Positions 42,901-53,428 of a DNA stretch of 64,000 bases are shown here, in pieces. The translations under genes and the position numbers were made by a program. Numbering within the stretch: the first letter of the stretch is position 1; each line of letters starts with the position of its first letter. The notes below the pieces were generated by a model, which saw only the letters and a list, made by a program, of their open reading frames with translations, was not told where the DNA came from and searched no databases. Source of the DNA: Prinsepia uniflora (lineage: Eukaryota; Streptophyta; Magnoliopsida; Rosales; Rosaceae); contig CM064861.1 of the NCBI GenBank assembly GCA_032719365.1, forward strand, positions 74,644,863 through 74,708,862. The letters run 5' to 3'.

Positions 42901-44387
42901 TAAAGTTGACTGTGGTTGATCAGGGAGCACTCCTAGCGAGTTTCCATGTGCGACCTGTTTTGATTGATCAGGTTATTGATACTCAGTTTGAAGACCCTAT
43001 TCTGGGCATCATTCGGATTGAGGTCGAGGCTGGAGAAAGGCAGGACTTTGAGATCCGTGAGGATGGAGCCTTGGTTAAGGGTGGACGGTTGTGCGTACCT
43101 GAGGATGACGCATTGAAGAAAGTGATACTGGATGAGGCTCATTGTTCAGCCTATGCGATGCATCCTGGTGGGACCAAGATGTATCGTACACTTCGAGAGC
43201 ATTACTGGTGGTCGGGAATGAAATGTGAGATTGCAGAATATGTCAGTAGATGCTTGATCTGTCAGCAGGTGAATGCCGAGCGGCAAAGACCCTATGGAGC
43301 AATGCAACCTTTGCCGATCCCCGAGTGGAAATGGGATCACCTGACTATGGATTTTGTCTTCAAGCTGCCCAGAACATCCAAGGGCCACGATGGTGTGTGG
43401 GTTATTGTGGATCGACTTACGAAGTCTGCTCATTTCTTGCCAGTACGGGAGAACTTCAGGTTGACGCAGTTTGCACAGTTGTTCATAGATGAGATTATTC
43501 GGTTGCATGGGATTCCCGAGTCGATAGTATCTGACAGAGATCCGAGATTCACTTCCCGCTTTTGGCAGAGCCTACAGGAAGCTTTTGGGACTAAATTGCA
43601 TTTCAGTACTGCATTTCATCCTCAGACTGATGGACAGTCGGAGCGGACTATTCAGATTCTCGAGGATATGATGCGAGCTTGTGTCTTACAGTTCCAGGGT
43701 ACGTGGGAGTCTCATTTACCTTTGATGGAGTTTGCCTACAATAACAGTTATCAGGAGAGCATTGGGATGGCTCCTTATGAGGCTTTGTACGGGTGACAGT
43801 GTCGGACTCCATTGTGTTGGACTGAGGTTGGTGAGCGGACATTGACTACTTCTGAGCTGGTAGATCTTACACAGGAAAAGGTGGCACTGATCAGGGATCG
43901 ATTGAGGGCAGCGCAGGACTGCCAGAAGAGCTACGCCGACCGTAGGATTAGAGATTTGGAGTTTTCAGTAGGAGACTGGGTTTTCTTGAAGTTATCTCCT
44001 TGGAAGGGAATCGTACGGTTTGGCAGACGAGGGAAGTTGAGTCCTCGTTACATTGGACCTTATGAGATCTTGGAACGGATTGGTCCTGTTGCATATCGAT
44101 CGGCCTTACCAGCAGACTTGGAAAAGGTACATAATGTCTTTCATGTCTCTATGCTTCGGAAGTATATTCGAGATGATTCGCATGTTTTGGAGGCACAACC
44201 AGTGGAACTGAGGGAAGACTTAAGTTTCGAAGAACAGCCTGTCGCGATCTTGGATCGGAAGGATAAGGTGTTACGAAGGAAGACGGTTCCCTTGGTTAAA
44301 GTATAGTGGAGAAATCATCAAGTGGAAGAAGCTACTTGGGAACCTGAGGCCTTGATGCGTGAACAGTACCCTTATTTGTTTCACTGA
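39929..44387 (+). pseudogene. Tekay1 gag-pol polyprotein, inactivated
   Basis: Gag starts MPPRREPPPRPEDEATRG; capsid core includes WITRLERIF, TWETFRERFLDQYYP and CRRFELGL; zinc knuckle CFYCGERGHFRREC is at about 40755-40796. Protease-like ALIDPGATHSF (about 41035) has DPG instead of DSG. RT shows FVKKKDGGLRLCVDYRQLN, SKIDLRSGYHQ, MPFGLTNAPAAF and FIDDILVYS; RNase H shows YSDASLQGLGCVLM and FTDHKSLKYLF. Integrase has an HHCC finger (HPGGTKM...CLICQQ), MDFVFKLP, SDRDPRFTS and the DGQSERTIQ region. The tail VEEATWEPEALMRE resembles a chromodomain. Breaks: TAG 40571, TAG 42251, a 7-bp tandem duplication GAGATCC at 42275-42288 shifting frame, TAA 42567, TGA 43794, TAG 44304. Confidence 0.92.
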
Positions 44388-44405
44388 ATTTCGGGGACGA
44401 AATTC

Positions 44406-44422
44406 TTTTTAGGGGGGTAGAT
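44406..44422 (+). other. Tekay1 polypurine tract
   Basis: TTTTTAGGGGGGTAGAT directly precedes the TG of the 3' LTR, the expected priming site for plus-strand DNA. Confidence 0.85.
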
Positions 44423-47355
44423 TGTAACAACCCGTACCTTCGGGAAGGGTAAAACTGTAATTTTGTAAAGTTTTGTAGAAAAGGACGATTTTGCCCTTAT
44501 GAATAGTAGGCTAAAAGTTGACTTTTTGAATTACCGATTGGATGAGTGTTGACCCGTGACTGTGACGTAGTTTAGGACGTCACGAGTTCGTAGACAGGTG
44601 GTAGGTTCGATTCGGACAACCGGAGGAAAAGTTATGACGTTCGGAAGATTGGGGGCGTTACCGTAATTTTGATTAAATGAGGAAAATGTTGACTTTTTGG
44701 AGGACTTGCGATTTTCATGTAGACCGGGGACCGTTGGATAGGTCACGACGTCCTGAGTTCAACGACAGGCGGCACGCTGTCATCGGACGTCGGACGGGAA
44801 AGATACGGGTCTAGAACGTTCGAGGGCAAAACGGTAATTAATTATACAAGGGGTATTTTGGTCATTTTTCTTTCAGCCAATTGGATGAGGACAAGTGGCT
44901 GAGTGGGGTAGGATATTTTCTGCTTGTCCATAGGATTGTGGACACGTGGGGGCACTGGATTGTTCCAAAGAGTTCCAAAGTGTGCACAGCCACACTTTGT
45001 TCATTTTTGAACCGTGCAATCCTTCGACAAACGCAGAAAACAGAGAGAAGAGTTTGGAGAGGCGATGATCGATTCAGTGCAAGGGAGAGTGAAGAGTGAG
45101 TTGAGAGAAGGACAGTGAGGCAAGGAGGTGCTGGTGATCGCGGTTTGGAACTGCAACCGTGCACGGAGGCTATACGGTGGACGGTTAGATTTTTGGAGAA
45201 AACAGAGAAGGCGGTGGACTGTGGTGGCTGTTGTGCCATGTGGTGGATCGATTCGAGCCACTAGGAGACTAAGGAGGCTACGGGGAGTCCAACAAGCACC
45301 GTGGTAAGCGGCGGTGCTCACGGCGGAGCCTGAATCGAAGGGTAAGTTCCTTTCCCCAGTTTTTCCGTGGATTTTAAATTCAAAAGTCGTGAAGGTAGGA
45401 TGAGAATCGAGGGGATTGGTGAGTGCAGTGGTGTTTAGAGAGGTTCTAGGAATGGTGTAGGACGGTCGCCGTGACGGGGGCGTACACGGCGGAGCTCAGG
45501 CGACGGTGAGTACTCTGTACTCTGTTTGGCCGTGAAGTTCAAATGCAAAGTCGTGGAGTTGGGCGTTGAGTCGAGAGATTAGGAGGTTAGGGTGAAGTTC
45601 AGGAAGGTCCTAGGCGTCGATTAAGATGAACGCCGTGACGGGGGAGGACCTGGGCGGCCGGCGGCCAAAACAGGGACTACGGGCCGTCTGTTTCGAGGCC
45701 GTGAACGGTGGGTATGGCCGTGACTCTTCAAGGTTAGGACATGGTTAGATTTCTTAGGATGGGACGAAGAGAATGGGATTGGATTGGACTGGAATGATGG
45801 TCGGATTACAGAGAACCGGTCACGCCGGTTCAACTGTGTTGAACCGGGTGACTCGAGGAAGGAGAAGCACTGTAGCAGGCGCGTGAGGCCCACGCGCAGC
45901 CACTTTGGGCGGTGCGTGGAGGCGCGTGGGGAGGAATCCGGCCAAGCTTCCAACATGAGTTTAGTCCTAAATGTTCTAAGGAATCCAATGGTATAGTTTT
46001 CGGGTTAACCGGACGGTGTTACGGAGTTGTTCGGGAATCCAGACGGTTACGGGTTTAGGATTAAAATATTATTTAATTCCCGAAAAATTGGGGAAATTAG
46101 GATTAGGATCCTTGATGTATTTGTGACCCTATTTGGTGCATTTTGACAGGACGGGAGGCACCCGAGACGGTCGAGGAGCGCACGGAGCTCGACTGACTTG
46201 CTCAGATTTGTGAGTGGACTCTTTCCTACTTTCGAGCATGCCTAACTGTTTTTATCAATGTTTTATGATATTATGTGTGTTTTTATGTTTTCAATGATGG
46301 TTATACGTGATTGAAATGTTTGCATGTTTTTCGAGACGTTTCCGGATTTTGCACGTTTTTCGAGAAAAAACCGGTTTTCAGATTTTGATGCCATATTTGA
46401 GAAATTCAACCTATAAACGTTTTCTAATGATGGTAAATGGGTTATGAAACATGATTTGGGATTTCCTATGGTTTTTGGTATGGACATGAATTTTCCGGAT
46501 TTGGGTTCGGAATGTCGGTTCTGGACGCCGGAAGGGCTTCGAACTGGGGATTCCGAATTCGAGTTTGGTGATGGGTTTCAGAACGGTTTTACACTGAAAT
46601 GGATTGGATTTGCTGGATCTGGATATGGGTTCAAAGACCCGGATATTGTTTGACGGGGGGACGGGCCCGGATTGAGTTTAAAGACTCGGGAGTTTAAAGA
46701 CTCGGATATTTATGATATTACCCCAATAGGCCTATTGAGTTTAAAGACTCGGGAGTTTAAAGACTCGTATTTATATTTGAGGCCTGGTTGAGTTTAAAGA
46801 CTCGGATAGGTCCAGCAGGTTTGATCGGAAAAGATGGTTTAATGCTCGTGCTCTGGTTTCTATACCAGTTTTATAGTGTATCTGTTTCTTATGATGTTTT
46901 ATAGTGTTTCTGTTTCTTATGATGTTCCATATTATGATTTTCTAATACTTCGTTGGGCATGCCTGTTTCCAAAGCGGAGGGAACAACTTATTACTTTTCC
47001 TTAACTCTGATTTGACGAGAAACTGTTTTGAAACTGCTATTTATTCCAGTCCACTCACACCTTCTGTTTTTAAATTTCCCTCCAGGTCGTGGTGATAGCG
47101 CTGGGGTGAACGTTGAGGCAGATATCGAGGCATAGAGCTTACGACGTTCTTCCGTTGCGGACTTAGAATTGTAGGACTTTTTGTGCCCATTTTGTAGAGC
47201 TATGCTCTGACTTACTAGTGTATATATTTACTCCTTCGTCTGATAGTTGTGCTTATAGTTGTATTAAGGTTATCTTTGGTACTGTAAGTATGATTGTCAG
47301 ACGGGAGCAGGGTTCGTCCCGGGTACCGAGGTGATATTTGGGACGGGTCCTGACA
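44423..47355 (+). repeat. Tekay1 3' LTR
   Basis: 2933 bp, 51 bp longer than the 5' LTR. The extra length is at about 46740-46800, where the GAGTTTAAAGACTCG motif array gained two units with intervening TATTTATATTTGAGGCCTGG. All splice-like signals of the 5' LTR are retained: donor GTGAGTGGACT 46210-46220 and complement AGTCCACTCAC 47048-47058. Confidence 0.93.
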
Positions 47356-47360
47356 ATAAA

Positions 47361-47623
47361 TGCCTCAGATTTGAGTATAGCATGAGATGCGTGATTCGTG
47401 CCATTGTGACGGTAGGATCTAGTAGATGGTGGTCGGATTGGATGCTGAACAGAATGTCAGCCTAGATGTGATAGCCCTCAGTGGGAATGCGTATTTCAGC
47501 CTGACGACTAAAGGTTGGATAGTGTCAGAGTGGTAGGCTGACAAGCTGACTACGATGTCAGCTTAGGTTATCAACTGAGAAGAACCATCAGGCTGAAAAG
47601 CTGACTATGATGTTAGCTTAGTA
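47361..47623 (+). mobile_element. Non-coding interior of element A, right part
   Basis: Continues element A after the second ATAAA. It contains a small internal repeat: a GCTGACTATGATGTTAGCTTAG-like string appears twice at about 47550-47570 and 47599-47621 (with AGCTGACTACGATGTCAGC). It ends where LTR B begins at 47624. Confidence 0.55.
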
Positions 47624-48213
47624 TGTAACGATCAGAACTTTCATAAATAATAATTTAATACAAAATGACCGTTTTACCCTTAAGGGGGGGGGGGAAGTTG
47701 ATTATTGACCCGGGAGATATTTAGGACTTTGACCAATGACCGTGACGTAGATCGGGACATCACAAGTCCGTAGACAGGCGGTACGTTGAAAATGGACGTT
47801 CGATGGAAAAGTTATGGTCACAGGAGCAATTTTGGTGAAATTACGAACCACAAATGAAATTAAAATAATATTAAAATATTAAAATCTGATTTAACCCTAG
47901 AATTAATTTGGACCCTTGGATGAGTGACAGGTGTCACTCATCCCACCATTACTTTTCCCTAATTCATGAACCTTGTCCCATTGGTCTATTTGAATATATT
48001 TTATTTCCCTCATCAAACCCTAGTCGTCTATCTTCCCCCTTAAGATTTCATATGCACCCTTCATTCCATCTTTTGTTCCCTTTATTAATTTTGGTGCAGA
48101 CATCTCCCTCTCTCTCACTTTTCTCTTAGCCGTCAAGAACAAACCCTCCCCACCTTTCATACGAACACCACCGTCCCTCAAACTTCATTCCTCACCTCAG
48201 CTCAACATCTTTT

Positions 48214-51200
48214 TGACACGACCCACCCCCAATCCCCCGGGATTAAGGGCTAAGTCATGCTCCTGTCTAACTCATGTGCGACACGAAGGCTGACTGACGA
48301 CCAACCTCCATGTAACACGTAATCCGGACAAGGGATTCCTAATCGAACTGTCCAAAAACTTCCGGAACTTCCTAGAGCGCGCAAGATCTACTATGGACCG
48401 CATGTGTGATGTCTCTGTCTCTCTAACCACAGCCCGCACCGCATCAAACCTGGAGGGTATCGAAAACATAAAAAAATGTGAATGGACAAAAATAAGGGAT
48501 AAGTAGAAAACAATTTATAAAAAGACATTTATACCCTTCATTTAAAAACCAATGCATGCATTCATAAACCAGTTCATTTCCGGGATAATCAAAACCATTT
48601 ATGCAAACCGAAATCATTTCCTTTTCTTAAATCTCGAGCCTCAGCCCAAAACCATCAAAAGCCATCTCATCCAGGTCATAGCCCAAATCATCGGAAAACC
48701 ATTAGTGAAAACCATCATTATTGAAAACCATTAAGTTATCATAGAAATCCAAACTTTTGAAACCCATTTCAATCAATCGAACCTGCTAGATCTATCCGAG
48801 TCTTTAAACTCCCGAGTCTTTAAACTCAATCCAGATCTCAATATAATCCGAGTCTTTTAACTCCCGAGTCTTTAAACTCAATAGGCCTACGGGAGAAATC
48901 GCAATATCCGAGTCTTCAAACTCCCGAGTCTTTAAACTTAATCCGGGTCTTTAAATCCAATCCGGGTCATAAACATATCCGGGTCTTTAAACCCAATAAC
49001 CAATCCAAAACCATTTTAAAACCATTTCCAAATCCATGTCCAAATTTGAATTCGAAATCACCATTTCGAATTCCAAGCCGAATCCGAAATCATCATCCCG
49101 AATCCAAATCCAGAATCATATCCATAATCCATTTCCAAATCCGAATTCGAAACCATCATTCTGTAAGCTGGCATTCGGAATAATTATTCCGAACCCAAAT
49201 CCAGAAATCCACTTTCAAGTTCTAAAACCGAATCCTTTTTCCGAAATCCGATTCCAAAAATCGAAATCACATTTATCGAAACCACTTTTATGAACAGGGC
49301 TTCAAAACCGAAATCACTTTTCCAAAATCCATCGTAAATCATTGAAATCAAATCATATTTCAAATCCCAAAATCAAATCATCAAAACCATGGTCAAATCT
49401 CAACATAAATTGTAAGCTGGTAAAACGTGCAAATACGTACTTATCTCAAAATTTGGGCAAAACCATAAATCATCAATATCAATCCACAAACATAGAAATC
49501 ACGTATAGAAAACATATAAAACATATATGCATGCATCGTAAGTTCGAAAGCAAAGTCTACTCATAGACCATTTATGCCGCTACCTCAATACGTGTGCATT
49601 ACGTCGTTTTCCTGCTATTCAACTATCACCGGCTATCCCGAACCTGTACAAATCACATAATAAGGTTACTAACTACTTCATTATACTTCTACTAAAGCCC
49701 TGTGATTTTCCAGCATTTTTAATTATTTTTAAACGAGCCCTAAAACCTTCGGACACCTCGAAACATATCGAGACGGTGTCCTATCGACTTGAAACTAGTG
49801 CTAAAATGTTTGTTACATCGAATACTTTAAAAGTCGTGTTGGAAACTTCCCCAAAAGGAGCCTCACGCGCCGTCCAAAGGGGCTGCTCGTGGGAGCCATG
49901 CGCCCACTGTTCATTGTCTTCAAGCTTAGTCGAACCCGGTCTAGACCGGTCCGGTTCAGGCCGGTCCAATCCGAACCGGCGTTCACGGGTTTGTTCTTAA
50001 TTCCAGTCCATTTTTTACCATTCCAAATTCTACAAGTTTGTCTATCTATTTCCTATTTAACTACCTCCTTAAATCAAAGAATGGGAGTCGAGATCATACC
50101 TTTTCATTCCTCGTTCAAAACCATCGTAAATCATTGAAATCAAATCATATTTCAAATCCCAAAATCAAATCATCAAAACCATGGTCAAATCTTAACATAA
50201 ATCGTAAGCTCGTAAAATATGCAAATACGTACTTATCTCGAAATTTGTGCAAAACCGTAAATCATCAATATCAATTCACAAACATAGAAATTGCGTATAG
50301 AAAACATATAAAACATATATGCATGCATCATAAGTTTGAAAACAAAGTCCACTCACAGACCATTTACGCCGTTGCCTCGATACGCGTGCATTACGTCGTT
50401 TCCTGGCTAGTAAACTATTACCGGCGATCTCGAACCTGTCCAAATCTCATAATAAGTTTACTAACTACTTCATTATGCTTCTACTAAAGCCCCGTAATTT
50501 CCCCACATTTTTAACTATTTTTAAACGAGCCCTAAAACCTTCGGATACCCCGAAACATTCCGAGACAGTGTCCGATCGACTCGAAACTAGTACTAAAATG
50601 TTCGTTAGATCAAATACTTTAAAAGTCGTGTTGGAAACTTCCCCAAAAGGGGCCCTACGCGCCCACTGTTCATTGTCTTCAAGCTCAGTCGAACCCGATC
50701 CAGACCGGTCCAGTTCAGGCCGGTCCAATCCGAACCGGCGTTCACGGGTTTGTGGTTAATTCCAGTCCGTTTTCGACCCTTCCAAGTTCTACTAGTTCGT
50801 CTATCTATTTTGTATTTAACTACCTCCTTAAATCAAAGAATGGGAGTCGAGATCATACCTCTTCATTCCTCGTTCAAAACCATATTTTTCTCCTCTGTCT
50901 TTGGCCACCACAAGTCATCACAGTCCTTAAAACCCATCCTAAGCACTTCACAAGACCTCCAAAAACAGGTTCCACCCTTTAGAACTGTCATTAGTGGCCT
51001 AAACTAAAAATTCAGTTTTGAACTCAAGAACAGGACTTACTGTCCTTACCTCTTTTAGACCACCACCGTGCACGACGATGCTTGGTAGCAGCACCACCAC
51101 CCTCCTCCACATTTGTTCTCCCCATTTTCATTCCCACGCTGTAGCCATTTGAGGACAGTTGAGGGGGGTTTTGGATTCTCACATACACTTTGTCTCTGCT

Positions 51201-51858
51201 TTCACTCCCAACATTTGCTCGATATCCCCATGGTTTAAAACAGAAATGTAAGGCGGCTGGGGGGACCTTCCACAACCCTCTAGAGATGGGAGAAGTGTCC
51301 CAATCTCATGAAACCACCATTCCAAGTCAACCAAGTGTCCCATGGTCACTGGGCACAGATCCCAATGCAACACAAATGACCAGAATGTCCCCAAGGACAA
51401 ATTACCATTTTGCCCCTCAAGTTCCTAGACCCGTAACTCTGTCGTCCAACCTCTAATTGACACATGCCGCTTGTCGTTGTATTCAGGGGATTGAAATGTA
51501 CCTAATGGTCCTCGAATTACGGGCAAATAACTTGTTGTACAAAAAGTCAACCATTTGCCCCCTTTTCAACTAAATTACCAAAACACCCTCAAACTTCCGA
51601 ACGTCATAACTTCTTCCTCGGATGTCGGAATCGAACTTGCCACCTGTCTATGAACTCATGACATCCCGAACTACGTCACAGTCATATGTTAAAGTCCATT
51701 TGACTACCCGAACGAAAAGTTAATATTTTTGCCCATTATAGGGGCAAAATTGTCATTTCCCATCGTCCGTCCGAAAGCACCTACCTAATCACTAATTAAC
51801 TTTCCTAATATATCATTAATCACTAATCTAATCCTGATTTCTGGGACGGGTCGTTACA
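48214..51858 (-). mobile_element. Solo LTR 1 (gypsy), nested in LTR B
   Basis: Minus-strand LTR from TGTAACGACCCGTCCC (right end, 51858) to GTGTCA (left end, 48214), flanked by CTTTT at 48209-48213 and 51859-51863. No gag, pol, primer site or polypurine tract is attached, so it is a recombination-derived solo LTR. Its 3645-bp length exceeds relatives because of an internal tandem duplication. Confidence 0.9.
49331..50882. repeat. Tandem duplication of about 780 bp inside solo LTR 1
   Basis: CGTAAATCATTGAAATC begins copies at 49331 and about 50115; both run through CATGGTCAAATC, ACTAACTACTTCATTAT and CATTCCTCGTTCAAAACCAT, ending near 50114 and 50882. The copies differ by scattered substitutions and by a deletion of about 30 bp in the second one. 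In the first, the donor-like motif has decayed (ATGAGTAGACT); the second keeps GTGAGTGGACT (50346-50356, minus). Confidence 0.9.
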
Positions 51859-53428
51859 CTTTTTCCTCTTCATCACTAGCCACCATCATCATCTTCTATG
51901 TGCTGTGACCCGAGCACCACCCAAACCCGTAAGGACACAACCAGCCCAAAAGCCCAAATGTTCAACCCACACAACCATACTTCGATATAACACCGGGATA
52001 TGACTGTTGGGAGGCCTGGACGATTAACTGGGAGACCCATGATGGCGACACGGCGGAGGTAAGCCGGAAAACCTGAAACCTCCTCTGTTCTTCCCAGTTT
52101 TGAAAGCCCGATTTTGACTTGTAGAGGACCCTTTTTTTTGCTGAGTCGTGTTCTAGGGACTGTGAAGAGTATGTGGAGGCCGGTTTCGATGATGGACGTA
52201 GCCTGACGTGACAGAGAAGACGACTGGAAAACTAGGCCATGAATCTTCGATTTAAAGGTAGAGATCTTGTCTTTTTCTTCTAGTTTGGAGTCCACAAACA
52301 TGTAGTGTAGGCTTAGACGAGTCGACAGGATCCGATTGCACTGAAATTGGTGGCCGGAGATGGAAATTTTGGTTGGGTCATGGTCGTGAGTCACGACGAC
52401 CCAGTTCCTGGTTTTCGGTAGGACCCGGCCGAATGACAAGGATAAAGACGTCATGATGTCAGACATGTCAGAGTAGTGACTAACTAGGGAGTGACATGTG
52501 TCATCTGACACCTTTCAGAGATGACATCATACTGACGTCAGCAGTGATGTCATGCTGACGTCAGCAGTGACGTCAGGTATTGTAGCAGGGTTGACCAGTG
52601 CATTGACCAGGTGCGTGGGGGCGCATGTGAACAGTACTCAAGGTGGGACCACTATCCTCTTTTAGGTTTCGACGATACAGATCCAATTGCGGTGGTTTCG
52701 TGTTGATCAGAGATTGTTAGGTTGGTCAAATTAGGGTTTATTGCCTCGAGAGGCGTGCTCGAACGGTTTTCCCAGGCCGTTTTCATTCTAAGGCTTCATG
52801 ATTGAGATGTAGGGACTTATAGTGACCTTTATGTGTACTTTGGACATGACAGAGATTGTACGTTAGCATCGGGATAGGTTTATATGTTCAGTTAGCGGTG
52901 GGACCGGATTGTGAGTGGGCCTTTGATTTCATTTAAACCCTTGCATGCATAACTATTTTAATTACTATATCTATATGATTGAATCAAAGTATCTGATTTT
53001 CTTGAGTCATTATTCTTGCACGTATTACGGGGTTTTGGGCATGAGACCCATCTGGTTAGTTATGCACTGTTTTGAGTTATTTATATACGAATTTCGATGA
53101 TTGTCTTTAGTTCTACACTGTATAGACCTACCCTAGTGATACTGTCTCCTCCGGATGTTGGTACCCCGGAGTGGTCACCGCGCATTGCCTACGAGGGGTC
53201 ATTCTACGGAGGGACCGGACCGTAGAGTGACTGAGGAGCAAGATTGCTATGATTAGACGTATGGGACATTAGGCATCTGAGATGTCATACCCGAACTGGG
53301 TTCGGGATTTGGACTCTGTATTGAGATCCCAGGTGGCACGCATAGCCTTGGGACTGTGACCTCATTAGACGTCTGGGATGTCAGACATCTGGGATGTCCG
53401 GGTTGGGATGTATAGTGCAGCGGCTGAT

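Larger units (their letters stand above)
36961..47355 (+). mobile_element. Tekay1: complete chromovirus-type gypsy retrotransposon
   Basis: 5' LTR 36961-39842, primer site 39845-39856, gag-pol 39929-44387, polypurine tract about 44406-44422, 3' LTR 44423-47355. Flanked by the target duplication ATAAA at 36956-36960 and 47356-47360. In the first 420 bp the two LTRs differ at 7 positions counted by eye (5 transitions). The order gag, protease, RT, RNase H, integrase and a C-terminal chromodomain-like tail places it with Tekay/Del-type chromoviruses. Confidence 0.93.

Noticed and set aside
51876..52511. 211-aa minus-strand open frame
   Set aside because: It lies within LTR B antisense to the element, has no recognisable domain, and LTR regions of this GC content give chance frames.
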